Positions 28,416-39,125 of a stretch of DNA of 64,000 nt are shown here, one piece after another. The stretch spans positions 62,001-126,000 of the forward strand of contig JAUILL010000008.1 of assembly GCA_030433335.1 (NCBI GenBank), read 5' to 3'. The number at the start of each line of letters is the position of its first letter. Positions within the stretch are counted from its first letter, which is position 1. Origin of the DNA: Alphaproteobacteria bacterium. Its GTDB lineage: Bacteria > Pseudomonadota > Alphaproteobacteria > Rhodobacterales > Rhodobacteraceae. Below the pieces are notes generated by a model that saw only the letters and a program-made list of their open reading frames with translations, did no database searches and was not told where the DNA came from. The position numbers and the translations under genes were made by a program.

Positions 28416-29528
28416 TTAGCGGGCGTCGAGAGCTTCTTGGAGGAGCGTGCGGACTTTGTCGCGCGGAACGTCCGAGGTCACGAAGGCCTCGCCGATGCCG
28501 CGGGCGAGGATGAAGCGGAGCTGGCCGTCGACGACTTTTTTGTCCTGCCCCATGAGGTCGAGCAGTTTGTCCGCGTCGGGCAGATCGCCGGGGATGTCCG
28601 CCAGATCCACCGTGGTGCCCATATCGCGCAGGTGCTGACGCAGGCGCGAGGGGTCCTCTTGGGGGCAGAGGCCGAGGCGCGACGAGAGTTCGAAGGCCAG
28701 TGCGCAGCCGATGGCAACACCTTCGCCGTGAAGAAGGCGGTCGGAGTAGCCGGTGGCGGCCTCGAACGCGTGACAGAAGGTGTGGCCAAGGTTGAGGAGC
28801 GCACGGTCGCCCTGTTCGGTTTCGTCGCGCAGAACGATTTCGGCCTTCATCTCGACCGAGCGTTTGACCGCGTAGATGCGGGCATCCACATCGCCTGCTG
28901 CCATTTTGGTGGCGTTCTTTTCCAGCCACTGGAAGAAATTTGCGTCTCCGAGGAGGCCGTATTTGATGACCTCGCCGTAGCCAGCAAGGAAATCGCGCTG
29001 GGTCAGTGTCCCGAGGGCATCCGTGTCCGCCAGCACGAGGCTGGGTTGGTGGAACGCACCCACAAGGTTCTTGCCGTGCGACGTATTGATGCCAGTCTTG
29101 CCGCCGACCGAGCTGTCCACTTGGGCCAGCAGCGACGTCGGGATTTGTACAAAGCGCACACCGCGGCGCAGGACCGAAGCAGCAAAGCCCACCAGATCAC
29201 CGATCACCCCGCCGCCCAAAGCCACGACCACATCGCGGCGCTCGACCTGTTCGGAGAGCAGCCATTCGACGGTGCGGGTGAAATGGGGCCAGCTTTTGGT
29301 GCTTTCGCCTGCGGGCAGGGTCAGGGCGGTCATGGTGATGCCCTCGGCCTCTAGGCCCGCGCGCAAGGCGTCCAGATGGATCGCGCCCACGTTTTCGTCG
29401 GTGACGACGGCGACCTTTTTCCGGCGCAGCAAAGGGGCGATTTCAGCGCCCGCGCTGGCGATCAGGCCTTGGCCCACGCGGATGTTGTATTCACGGCCGG
29501 GCAGCGGAACAGAGACGGTTTCAATCAT
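28416..29528 (-). CDS. aroB: 3-dehydroquinate synthase
   Basis: Second step of the shikimate pathway. It converts DAHP to 3-dehydroquinate using NAD+ and a metal. It has 370 residues from MIETVSVPL. The NAD/metal-site blocks are visible: VVALGGGVIGDLVGFAASVLRRGVRF around 105, SVGGKTGINTSHGKN, GYGEVIKYG and NLGHTFCHAFE, the last holding metal-ligand His residues. The start overlaps the aroK stop by eight bases, so the two genes form an aroK-aroB operon. Confidence 0.95.
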   Translation of the reverse strand: MIETVSVPLPGREYNIRVGQGLIASAGAEIAPLLRRKKVAVVTDENVGAIHLDALRAGLEAEGITMTALTLPAGESTKSWPHFTRTVEWLLSEQVERRDVVVALGGGVIGDLVGFAASVLRRGVRFVQIPTSLLAQVDSSVGGKTGINTSHGKNLVGAFHQPSLVLADTDALGTLTQRDFLAGYGEVIKYGLLGDANFFQWLEKNATKMAAGDVDARIYAVKRSVEMKAEIVLRDETEQGDRALLNLGHTFCHAFEAATGYSDRLLHGEGVAIGCALAFELSSRLGLCPQEDPSRLRQHLRDMGTTVDLADIPGDLPDADKLLDLMGQDKKVVDGQLRFILARGIGEAFVTSDVPRDKVRTLLQEALDAR

Positions 29529-30072
29529 CACAGACCTCCAGAACATCGGGGCGGGTTTTCAGAGCTTCGACCACGCGGTTCGCCATTTCGGGAATCGGAA
29601 GGCGCGGTTCGGACGTCACGCGCAGATCTGCCTTGGCGTAAACCGGCACGCGTTTGTGGTAGATTTCGGTCAGCGTCGCCTTTGGATCGCGGGTCCGCAG
29701 CAGCGGGCGCGTGTTTTTATGGCGCACGCGGTTCCACAGGGTCTGCAGCTCTGCATCCAGCCAGACCGACACGCCCTGCTCGTGAATCACCTCGCGGTTG
29801 CGGGCCTGCAAGAAGGCGCCACCGCCGGTGCTGAGGATTGCGCCCTCGTTCGTGATCAGGCGCGAGATAACCTCGCTCTCGCGGGCACGAAAGAAATCCT
29901 CGCCATCGCGGGCAAAGATTTCAGGAATGCTCATGGCTGCTGCGCGCTCGATTTCTTCGTCCGAATCCAGAAAGGGCACGTGCAGGCGTTCGGCCAAAGC
30001 CCGCCCGACGGCTGTTTTTCCGGCTCCCATCATCCCGATCAGAACGACAGTCTTTTTAAGGCGTAGTGTCAT
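29521..30072 (-). CDS. aroK: Shikimate kinase
   Basis: Phosphorylates shikimate at the 3-hydroxyl. It has 183 residues with P-loop GMMGAGKTAVGR (13-24), the shikimate-binding DSDEEIERAA motif and the STGGGAF segment. It is divergent from a small membrane-protein gene across a 126-base spacer in which I saw no clear promoter. Confidence 0.94.
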   Translation of the reverse strand: MTLRLKKTVVLIGMMGAGKTAVGRALAERLHVPFLDSDEEIERAAAMSIPEIFARDGEDFFRARESEVISRLITNEGAILSTGGGAFLQARNREVIHEQGVSVWLDAELQTLWNRVRHKNTRPLLRTRDPKATLTEIYHKRVPVYAKADLRVTSEPRLPIPEMANRVVEALKTRPDVLEVCDD

Positions 30073-30198
30073 GGCTCCCGCTTCGGATCGTCGGCGTGTT
30101 CACGCTAAATTGCAATTCGACGCCTTCAATGACGTGAACTTGGCGGAAATGCCATATATAATCTCGGCCAAACCCAAACACACGAGAATGAGGGGACT

Positions 30199-30348
30199 AT
30201 GGGGCGCATCATCAAGTGGTTGTTTTACCTAATCGTTTTGGCTGGCATCGGGCTGGTCTGTTATGCCTATGTCGGCCCGTTTTTAGGGGCTGATTTCTCT
30301 GCCCCTGCCAATGAGGTCCGTCAGGAGGTCATTCTGAATGTGGAATAA
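30199..30348 (+). CDS. Small single-pass membrane protein, 49 residues, unknown
   Basis: ATG at 30199 preceded by a strong GAGGGG ribosome-binding site. The product has a short basic start (MGRIIKW), one membrane helix (LFYLIVLAGIGLVCYAYV) and a mostly acidic tail ending NVE. It overlaps the next gene by 11 bases, so they are probably translated together and may act together at the inner membrane and periplasm. The good ribosome-binding site and the coupling support a real gene. The function is not known to me. Confidence 0.7.
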   Translation: MGRIIKWLFYLIVLAGIGLVCYAYVGPFLGADFSAPANEVRQEVILNVE

Positions 30349-31849
30349 GGCCGCCATTCTGGTGGCCTTGTGGCCGGGGCTTGCGCTTGCGCAGCAACCG
30401 CTGTCCGCAATCGACTGGCTGTCGAACTCGATCGAGGCCACCCCCATCGCTATGCCGCCTGCCTCAACTGACCTTGGCAGCAGCGAAATCCCCGAAGTTG
30501 TGGTGACGCCCTTGGGCGGGCCATCGCCCGATGCGGCGGGGCTTTTGGCGCGGTCGGTGACGGGCTTTCCCGCTGATCTGTGGTCGCAAAGCAGCCCCGA
30601 AGATCTGGCGCGCTTGATGCGTCAGGCAGGAGACGCCGAGTTACCAGCCACGCGTGCTCTGATGTTCACTTTACTTCTGGCCGAGGCGGATGCGCCCTCT
30701 GGCCTCCCGCGGACCGGAGATTTCCTGCAGCTCCGAGTGGACCAGCTCCTGCGCCTTGGCGCGGTCGAGCAAGCCGAAGCCTTGATGGAACGCGCAGGGA
30801 TCGACACGCCGGAGCTGTTCCAGCGGGCCTTTGATGCCTCTCTCCTGACTGGCAACGAAGACACCCGCTGCGCCGAGATAGATCGCCGCCCCGAACTCTC
30901 TGCCCGTTATCCTGCGCGCATCTTCTGCCTCGCGCGGCGCGGGAACTGGAGCACGGCAGCACTGGTCCTTGGGACCGCCGAGGCGCTTGGGATGCTCTCG
31001 CCCGCCGAAGACGCCCTGCTCGCCCGTTTCCTAGACCCCGATCTTTTCGAAGAAGACGATCTGCTGGCCTTCCCTGACGTCCCCACGCCGCTCGAATTCC
31101 GCCTCTTCGAAGCGATTGGCGAGCGGATGCCGACCGCCCCCCTGCCCCGTGCCTTTGCCCACGCGGACCTGCGCCCCGTGGCAGGTTGGAAGGCCCAGCT
31201 CGAGGCTGCTGAACGTCTGGCCCGCGCCGGAGCCCTGTCGGAAAACAGCTTTCTTGGCATCTATTCCGCGCGGCTTCCCGCCGCATCAGGTGGCGTCTGG
31301 GACCGCGTCGAAGCAGTTCAGCGGTTCGAGACCGCTCTGAACCGCCGCGACAAGCAGGCCATCATGCGCACCCTGCCCGAGGCGTGGGACCGCATGGGGG
31401 ATGTCGGGCTGCAAGTGCCCTTTGCCCGCCTGTTTGGCACGCGCCTTTTGGACATTGACCTGAACGGGGCGCACGAACGTCAGGCCTTGGAAGTCGCGCT
31501 CTTGTCTCCGGGATACGAAGAGGCTGCACGTCGCCTTCCGAACATCACCCCCACTGATGCGATGCTACGTGCGGTCGCGACGGGACGGATGCCGGAAACG
31601 CCACCAAGCCAGCCGCAACTCAGGGCCATTTACGACGGCTTCACCAATGATCCGCCCGTGCAGCTGCAAAGCTTGGTTGAGAGCGGTGCCATCGGAGAGG
31701 CGATCCTGACCGCGATGGCCAAACTCTCGCAAGACCTGCGCAGTGACCCGCGCCAGATCACCGAGGCGCTCTCGCTCTTCCGAGCTGTCGGGTTGGTGGG
31801 CACGGCCCGTGCGGTGGCGCTGCAGCTGATGCTCTTGGAGACTGTCTGA
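30338..31849 (+). CDS. Exported protein of unknown function, 503 residues
   Basis: It begins with a clear signal peptide (WNKAAILVALWPGLALAQQ), so the mature protein should be periplasmic. The rest is helix-rich with many Leu, Ala, Arg and Glu residues and no motif I recognise. The rhythm (repeated LxxAxxxLGxLxxAE-like stretches such as LGTAEALGMLSPAED) suggests an alpha-solenoid or TPR-like fold, which is inference. It lies between the 49-residue membrane ORF (11-base overlap) and xerD (8-base gap), probably in one operon. Confidence 0.75.
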   Translation: MWNKAAILVALWPGLALAQQPLSAIDWLSNSIEATPIAMPPASTDLGSSEIPEVVVTPLGGPSPDAAGLLARSVTGFPADLWSQSSPEDLARLMRQAGDAELPATRALMFTLLLAEADAPSGLPRTGDFLQLRVDQLLRLGAVEQAEALMERAGIDTPELFQRAFDASLLTGNEDTRCAEIDRRPELSARYPARIFCLARRGNWSTAALVLGTAEALGMLSPAEDALLARFLDPDLFEEDDLLAFPDVPTPLEFRLFEAIGERMPTAPLPRAFAHADLRPVAGWKAQLEAAERLARAGALSENSFLGIYSARLPAASGGVWDRVEAVQRFETALNRRDKQAIMRTLPEAWDRMGDVGLQVPFARLFGTRLLDIDLNGAHERQALEVALLSPGYEEAARRLPNITPTDAMLRAVATGRMPETPPSQPQLRAIYDGFTNDPPVQLQSLVESGAIGEAILTAMAKLSQDLRSDPRQITEALSLFRAVGLVGTARAVALQLMLLETV

Positions 31850-31857
31850 GGCCTGAA

Positions 31858-32787
31858 ATGGAAGACCACCGCTGGATTTCCAGCTTTCTCGAAGCACAGG
31901 CCGCAGAGCAGAACGCCGCCACCAACACTTTGCTGGCCTATGGCCGAGACCTAAAGGACGCGGCAGATTGGTTGTCGCGCAATGGCAGCGGCTTTGGCAC
32001 GGCCCAGCGCGAGGATCTCGAGAACTACCTGATCTTCTGCGAGGCGCAGGGATTGTCCCAGTCCACCCGCGCCCGCCGTCTGTCCGCACTGAAACAGCTG
32101 TTCCGCTTCGTCCACGACGAAGGTTGGCGCGACACCAACCCCGCCATCCAGATCACCGGACCGGGCAAGGCCAAACGCCTGCCCAAAACGCTCAGCCAAG
32201 AGGATGTCACCCGTCTGCTGGATGCCGCCGCCGACTCAGGCCGAAACGCCGCGGAACAGGCCCGCAACACCTGCTTGATGGAGCTGCTCTATGGCACCGG
32301 GATGCGTGTCACCGAATTGGTCAGCCTGCCCGTGGCCGCCACACGCGGCGATCCGCGAATGCTGCTGATTAAGGGCAAAGGCGGCAAGGAACGAATGGTC
32401 CCCTTGTCCGAACCCGCGCGCGACGCGCTGATCTTGTGGCTCGAACACCGCGATACCGCCGAAGACGAAGCGCGTCTCAAGGGCAAACCCACCTCGCCCT
32501 ACCTCTTCCCCTCGCGCGGCAAACTTGGGCATCTGACCCGCCACGCCTTCTACCTGATGATCAAGGATTTCGCCGTTCAGGGCGGCGTGTCCCCATCGGC
32601 GGTCACGCCGCACACCCTGCGCCACGCCTTTGCGACTCACCTCTTGGCCAATGGGGCCGACCTGCGGGCGATCCAGACACTTCTCGGGCACGCGGACCTT
32701 GGCACCACGGAAATCTACACGCATGTTCTGGAAGAGCGGCTGAAATCGCTGGTTTTCGAACATCACCCCTTGGCGAAAGGCCATTAA
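31858..32787 (+). CDS. xerD: Tyrosine recombinase XerD
   Basis: Works with XerC at dif to resolve chromosome dimers at division. It has 309 residues. A SAM-like N-terminal core-binding domain (1-100) precedes the catalytic domain, with Arg150 (GTGMRVTEL), His252 and Arg255 (PHTLRHAF), His278 (LLGHADL) and nucleophile Tyr287 (TEIYTHV). The complete catalytic set, the normal length and the lack of any nearby mobile-element genes favour XerD over a phage integrase. Separation from XerC is by overall character and less certain. Confidence 0.88.
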   Translation: MEDHRWISSFLEAQAAEQNAATNTLLAYGRDLKDAADWLSRNGSGFGTAQREDLENYLIFCEAQGLSQSTRARRLSALKQLFRFVHDEGWRDTNPAIQITGPGKAKRLPKTLSQEDVTRLLDAAADSGRNAAEQARNTCLMELLYGTGMRVTELVSLPVAATRGDPRMLLIKGKGGKERMVPLSEPARDALILWLEHRDTAEDEARLKGKPTSPYLFPSRGKLGHLTRHAFYLMIKDFAVQGGVSPSAVTPHTLRHAFATHLLANGADLRAIQTLLGHADLGTTEIYTHVLEERLKSLVFEHHPLAKGH

Positions 32788-32823
32788 AGCGCCATCTGCC
32801 CCCAAAACACTTCTGAGAGACTT

Positions 32824-34116
32824 ATGGACACCTCCCTTTTTGACGCTTCGTTCTGGACGACCGCCGGTGGCATTTTGCTGCTGCTGTTTTTCTCGGCTCT
32901 GTTCTCGGGGTCGGAAACCGCGCTGACGGCCGCCTCGCGCGGGAAACTGCGTGCCAATGCGGACAAAGGGTCCAAGGGGGCCGAACAGGCTCTGAAGATC
33001 ACCGAAGACAACGAGCGCCTGATCGGCTCGGTCCTGCTTGGGAACAACCTCGTCAACATTCTGGCGACCTCGTTGGCGACCGCGCTCTTCACCCGCATCT
33101 TCGGGGAATCGGGTGTGGCGCTGGCGACCATGGTGATGACCTTGCTGGTTCTGATCTTTGCCGAGGTGCTGCCGAAAACCTACGCGATCACGAATGCCGA
33201 GGTCGCCGCGGCCCGTGCCGCGCCTATGATCACGCTGATCGTGCGCGTCTTCTCTCCGGTCGTCTATGCCGTCCGCGCTTTGGTCCGTTTGGTCCTGCGC
33301 ATGTTCGGCGTGCAGATCGATCCTGACAGCCAGATCCTCGCTGTCCGCGAAGAGATCGCAGGCGCACTGCAACTCGGTCACTCCGAAGGCGTGGTCGAGA
33401 AAGAGGACCGCGACCGCATCCTCGGCGCGCTCGACCTGAACGACAGATACGTCGAAGAGGTCATGTTGCACCGCTCTTCGATCGAGATGATCAATGCCGA
33501 GGATTCGATCGAAGACATTCTGGCCCAGTGTCTGGAAAGCAATCACACCCGCCTGCCCCTGTTCAAAGGCGACCAGGAGAACATCATCGGGGTGGTCCAC
33601 GCCAAAGACCTGATGCGCGCCATGGACACCATCCTGCGCGACGAAGAGGCGATGAAGGCCTTTGACATCGCCAGCGTCGCGATGAAGCCTTACTTCATCC
33701 CCGACACCACCTCGCTGGACGAACAGATGCGCCAATTCCTGCGCCGCCGCACGCACTTTGCGCTGGTGGTGGACGAATACGGCAGCATCGAGGGTCTGAT
33801 CACGCTGGAAGATATCCTCGAAGAGATCGTCGGCCAGATCACCGACGAATTCGACGCTGAGGCCGAGCTGCCGATCAAAAAGGCCGAGGATGGCACCTAT
33901 ATCGTCGAAGGTCACATGACGATCCGCGACCTGAACCGTGCGACCGAATGGAATTTGCCGGATGACGAAGCGAACACCATCGCCGGCCTTGTGATCCACG
34001 AGGCGCAGACCATCCCGACCCCCGGTCAGGTGTTCAGCTTCCATGGCTTCCGCTTCCTTGTTCTGGCGCGCGAGGCGAACCGCATCACCAAGCTGAAGAT
34101 CCGTCCCCTGCAGTAA
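32824..34116 (+). CDS. CNNM/CorC-family membrane protein (DUF21, CBS pair, CorC_HlyC)
   Basis: A 430-residue membrane protein. The N-terminal DUF21 transmembrane domain (about 10-200) includes LFFSALFSGSETALTAASR and LGNNLVNILATSLAT. A CBS pair (about 210-335) and a C-terminal CorC_HlyC domain follow. Relatives are linked to Mg2+/Co2+ efflux or Mg2+ homeostasis. The older hemolysin label is misleading. The gene lies 36 bases after xerD. Substrate cannot be told from the sequence. Confidence 0.88.
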   Translation: MDTSLFDASFWTTAGGILLLLFFSALFSGSETALTAASRGKLRANADKGSKGAEQALKITEDNERLIGSVLLGNNLVNILATSLATALFTRIFGESGVALATMVMTLLVLIFAEVLPKTYAITNAEVAAARAAPMITLIVRVFSPVVYAVRALVRLVLRMFGVQIDPDSQILAVREEIAGALQLGHSEGVVEKEDRDRILGALDLNDRYVEEVMLHRSSIEMINAEDSIEDILAQCLESNHTRLPLFKGDQENIIGVVHAKDLMRAMDTILRDEEAMKAFDIASVAMKPYFIPDTTSLDEQMRQFLRRRTHFALVVDEYGSIEGLITLEDILEEIVGQITDEFDAEAELPIKKAEDGTYIVEGHMTIRDLNRATEWNLPDDEANTIAGLVIHEAQTIPTPGQVFSFHGFRFLVLAREANRITKLKIRPLQ

Positions 34117-34150
34117 GGGGCTGGACAGTCCGCCGCGTTCCGGCCACTTT

Positions 34151-34166
34151 CTGAACAACCGTTCAG
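34151..34166. promoter_or_regulatory. Operator-like palindrome before the SDR gene
   Basis: Perfect inverted repeat CTGAAC-AACC-GTTCAG, ending four bases before the ribosome-binding site (GGGGAGG) of the dehydrogenase gene at 34184. Its form resembles TetR-family operators seen in alphaproteobacterial acyl-CoA catabolism genes. The regulator is not in the window. Confidence 0.5.
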
Positions 34167-34183
34167 TTAGGGGAGGAACTCGG

Positions 34184-34935
34184 ATGGATTTGACCGGCAT
34201 CAAGGCCGTTGTGACCGGCGGGGCATCGGGATTGGGCAACGCCACGGCACGGTTTCTGGCCGCATCGGGCGCGCAGGTGGTTTTGCTGGACCGCGACACC
34301 GCGCGCGGCACCGAACAAGCCGAGGAGATCGGCGCAGGCTTTCAGGAATGCGATGTGACGGACGAAGCGTCGGTTCAGGCCGCCCTGTCCGCTGCCGCCG
34401 CCCACATTGGCGGGCTGACCGCCGCGATCAACTGCGCGGGCATTGCGACGGCGGAAAAGACCTTGGGTCGGAATGGCCCCCACGGGCTAGACAGTTGGAA
34501 ACGCACCATCGACATCAACCTAACCGGCAGCTTCAACGTCGGGCGCTTGGCCTCTGAAATCATGTCGAAAAACGCACCCGATGCGGACGGGCAGCGCGGG
34601 GTGATCGTCAACACCGCCTCTATCGCCGCGTTCGAGGGGCAAAAGGGCCAAGCCGCCTATGCCGCCTCCAAGGGCGGGATCGCGGCGCTGGCCCTACCTA
34701 TGGCGCGGGATCTGGCGCCGGTGGGCGTCCGCTGCATGGCGATTGCGCCGGGCATCTTCCGCACGCCAATGCTGGAAAGTCTGGGCCAAGAGGTCATGGA
34801 CGGTCTGGCCGCCGACGTGACCTTTCCCAAGCGCCTTGGGGATCCGCAGGAATACGCGCGCACCGTCGGGTTCATCCTGACCTGCCCCTATTTGAACGGG
34901 TCGGTCATCAGGATCGACGGAGCGCTGCGGATGCC

Positions 34936-34939
<4 letters not shown>
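34184..34939 (+). CDS. SDR dehydrogenase, HSD10-like (3-hydroxyacyl-CoA dehydrogenase type 2 class)
   Basis: NAD-dependent short-chain dehydrogenase of 251 residues. The cofactor motif TGGASGLG is at 11-18, an acidic residue for NAD selectivity follows strand 2 (LLDRD), NCAGI is near 83-87, and the catalytic triad is Ser146, Tyr159, Lys163 (AAYAASKGG). The block NTASIAAFEGQKGQAAYAASKGGIA, split by the active site, matches the HSD10/FadB2-like group acting on 2-methyl-3-hydroxybutyryl-CoA and other 3-hydroxyacyl-CoAs. Its stop codon shares TTAA with the stop of the convergent ABC-F gene. Confidence 0.82.
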
Positions 34940-36762
<1,823 letters not shown>

Positions 36763-36801
36763 GGCATCGCGCTATCTCTGCCCCGCATCGCCGTCAAGGG
36801 G

Positions 36802-37554
36802 TCAGCCTGCGACGGCGCGTAACAGCTTCTTGCGGGCGGGGGGAATCGCGGCGATTTCAACACCGGTAAAGACATGGAGCGTGTTCATCTGGGCATCGAC
36901 GACCGCATGGTCACTGACCCAGCCGCCCATCATCAGATAGGTCTTGAGCAGCGGCGGCATCCGGCGCATCGCCAGCTTCGCATCCGGCTTGCGGCGCAGG
37001 CGGGCGGCAAAGCGAAAGACGTTGGGCGCTTTGACCTTGGGCAGCCAGCGTTTCGGGCCAAGATGCCGTTCCTTGAGCAGGGCAAAGGCGTCGAAGTATT
37101 CCTGCGCATCGGTGCCACGAAAGCTGGAGCACCCGAACAGCATCTCGATGCCCGTATCGTCCACGTAGCGGGTCATCGCCCCCCAAGCGACGCGCAGAAT
37201 GTCAGGATCGGTGACGGCAGGGTGGATGCAGAACCGGCCCATTTCGACCATTTTGCCCGAATACGCCTCGAGCGCGGCCAGATCATAGTACTGGGCCGCA
37301 TAGCAGCGGGAAATCTCGGACCCAGAGGTCAGCGGCAACATCCGGAAACAGCACACCAGATCGCCGGTGCGCTGATCCTCGACCAACATGTGCTGGCAAA
37401 TGCCGTCGTAAGCGTCGGTATCTAGGCCCCCATCCCGCGCCTCTGCGCCCGTCTCGGCAACGAAAGCCAAATAGCGCAGGCGCTGTGCCGCCTCGATATC
37501 GGCGGCACTTTGGGCAAGTCGGGTGACGTAACGTCCCTTCATCAAGTTCAGCAT
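36802..37554 (-). CDS. olsB: L-ornithine N-alpha-acyltransferase OlsB
   Basis: GNAT-like enzyme that moves a 3-hydroxyacyl chain from ACP to ornithine, the first step of the phosphorus-free ornithine lipids. It has 250 residues. The conserved N-terminal substrate region (AQRLRYLAFVAETGA), EMGRFCIHPAV and LFGCSSFRGTDA blocks are typical of the OlsB/hemolysin-like family. olsA, the second acyltransferase gene, is not in the window. Confidence 0.85.
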   Translation of the reverse strand: MLNLMKGRYVTRLAQSAADIEAAQRLRYLAFVAETGAEARDGGLDTDAYDGICQHMLVEDQRTGDLVCCFRMLPLTSGSEISRCYAAQYYDLAALEAYSGKMVEMGRFCIHPAVTDPDILRVAWGAMTRYVDDTGIEMLFGCSSFRGTDAQEYFDAFALLKERHLGPKRWLPKVKAPNVFRFAARLRRKPDAKLAMRRMPPLLKTYLMMGGWVSDHAVVDAQMNTLHVFTGVEIAAIPPARKKLLRAVAG

Positions 37555-37626
37555 CGTCGATCCCTGCTAGGTCGGATGTCCTATCCGTCTAGCATACAAC
37601 CTGCGACGCGGCCGTGACAGAGAAAG

Positions 37627-38082
37627 TTAATTGCCCAGAGCTTGGCTCAGGTCCAGACCGCCAACGTTGCCAAAGAGTTGCGTCAAGAACGGAACGTCGT
37701 TTGCATTGCTTCCGGTCACGCGGCGCGATAGGGGCACAACTTTGCCATCCTGAAGCGTGTAGCGTTCGACATTCGAAACCACACCGGCGTCATCGAACCG
37801 GATCGCAACGATTTGACGATCCACGATTTCCGGCTCGCGCATTCCGTAGCTGCGCACATTTTTTGACACGTAGTAGTAGGCGTCGCTGCGGGCCACACCC
37901 GAGGTCGTCGGGGTGCCAATCACCTCGGCCACGGTGTCGCGGGTGTCCACGCCCACCAGAATATTCGCCAAATCATCGTCCGAGGGCGTATACCCATGCA
38001 AACGGTACTGCGCCACACACCCGGCGACGGCGATCACTGCTGCCAGGCAGGTCGCCCGTCCCATCCATTTAACCGCTCGCAT
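37627..38082 (-). CDS. bamE: Outer membrane lipoprotein BamE (SmpA/OmlA)
   Basis: Small lipoprotein of the BAM complex. It has 151 residues with a lipoprotein signal ending in the lipobox VAGC (Cys22). The mature domain has the family features DTRDTVAEVIGTPT, YYYVSKNV and VVSNVERYTLQDG. A C-terminal tail of about 40 residues follows the usual domain end. It is divergent from the yceD gene and upstream of olsB. Confidence 0.88.
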   Translation of the reverse strand: MRAVKWMGRATCLAAVIAVAGCVAQYRLHGYTPSDDDLANILVGVDTRDTVAEVIGTPTTSGVARSDAYYYVSKNVRSYGMREPEIVDRQIVAIRFDDAGVVSNVERYTLQDGKVVPLSRRVTGSNANDVPFLTQLFGNVGGLDLSQALGN

Positions 38083-38155
38083 CCTGCTGCCCCTATTGAA
38101 CTCGACATGTATTAGCTTTTATCCCGATTACAGAAGGAAAGGCACCGGTTCAAGA

Positions 38156-38719
38156 ATGCAAGACTCAGCACCCCTGCCGCAGCACCCCCTGCGGATCGCG
38201 GATTTGCCCCAGCGCAAAGCCACACGCGTCACCCTGACCCCTACCCCCGAGGAAATGCGCGCCATTGCCTCTGATCTGGGTCTGGATGGCCTGCGAAAGC
38301 TGCGATTCGAGGCAGAACTGGCGCCCGTGGGCAAAACCGACTGGCGGCTCAAGGGCACCTTGGGCGCGACCGTCGTGCAGCCCTGTGTCGTCACACTAGA
38401 GCCTGTGACAACCCGCATAGATACGGGAATCGAGCTGACTTATTTGGCAGACCTGCCCGAGGTCGAAGGCGAAGAAGTCGAAATGCCAGAAGACGAGTCG
38501 GTCGAACGCCTACCCGCCGTGATCGACGTCGCAGAAGTGATGATCGAGTCGCTGGCGCTCAATATCCCGCTCTACCCCCGCGCCGAGGGCGCCGAACCCG
38601 TCGAAATGCAGGTCACAGAGCCTGGCAAGAAAGCCATGACCGACGAAGATGCCAAACCTTTCGCTGGCTTAGCAGCCCTTCGGGATAAATTAGGCGGGGA
38701 CAGCGGGGAAAATTCCTGA
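38156..38719 (+). CDS. DUF177 protein (YceD)
   Basis: A 187-residue protein of the DUF177/YceD family, found next to rpmF in most bacteria and implicated in 23S rRNA accumulation in E. coli and plants. The conserved core includes FEAELAPVGKTDWRLKGTL and the VQPCVVTLEPV segment with its single Cys, then an acidic middle and PFAGLAALRDKL near the end. The frame is open from 37913, but the ATG at 38156 begins the family-like sequence. Its ribosome-binding site is weak. Confidence 0.88.
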   Translation: MQDSAPLPQHPLRIADLPQRKATRVTLTPTPEEMRAIASDLGLDGLRKLRFEAELAPVGKTDWRLKGTLGATVVQPCVVTLEPVTTRIDTGIELTYLADLPEVEGEEVEMPEDESVERLPAVIDVAEVMIESLALNIPLYPRAEGAEPVEMQVTEPGKKAMTDEDAKPFAGLAALRDKLGGDSGENS

Positions 38720-38726
38720 TACCCCC

Positions 38727-38754
38727 TTGCAGAAAGCGGGAAAACGCGTATTTT
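38727..38754 (+). promoter_or_regulatory. Possible rpmF promoter
   Basis: TTGCAG (38727-38732), 16-base spacer, TATTTT (38749-38754), located just after yceD and about 130 bases before rpmF. The long GC-rich leader that follows could carry regulation. Read by eye only. Confidence 0.4.
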
Positions 38755-38890
38755 CCGCGCCTCATCGGAATTTTGGGTTGGACACGGACTGCGCCTAGGA
38801 CTATAGGCCCCGTCAACCCGCAACGACGCCGGGCAACGCCCCAGACTGACAACTCCGGGCCCCGCCCGCCTAAAGCATAGAGGTAGGACA

Positions 38891-39097
38891 ATGGCTGTCC
38901 AACAGAACAAAGTTTCGAAATCGCGCCGCAACAACCGCCGTGCCCATGACGCTCTGGTTGCAGGCAACCCCAACGAGTGCACCAACTGTGGCGAGCTGAA
39001 GCGCCCCCACCACGTGTGCCCCTCGTGCGGCCACTACGACGATCGTGAAGTCGTAGCGCTGAACAACGAGATCGATCTGGACGAAGACGCAGCGTAA
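38891..39097 (+). CDS. rpmF: 50S ribosomal protein bL32
   Basis: A 68-residue ribosomal protein with the basic start [17 protein letters not shown] and a four-cysteine zinc ribbon ([20 protein letters not shown]). The zinc-binding (C+) form is therefore present. It heads the rpmF-plsX-fabH run, 28 bases before plsX, linking ribosome synthesis to lipid synthesis. Confidence 0.96.
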   Translation: MAVQQNKVSKSRRNNRRAHDALVAGNPNECTNCGELKRPHHVCPSCGHYDDREVVALNNEIDLDEDAA

Positions 39098-39125
39098 GCT
39101 TCTTCTTTGAGAGAACGGGCGACCC

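Noticed and set aside
32236..34311. Open frame of 691 codons antisense to xerD and the CNNM gene
   Set aside because: Crosses two well-supported genes; His/Asp/Gln-rich shadow translation.
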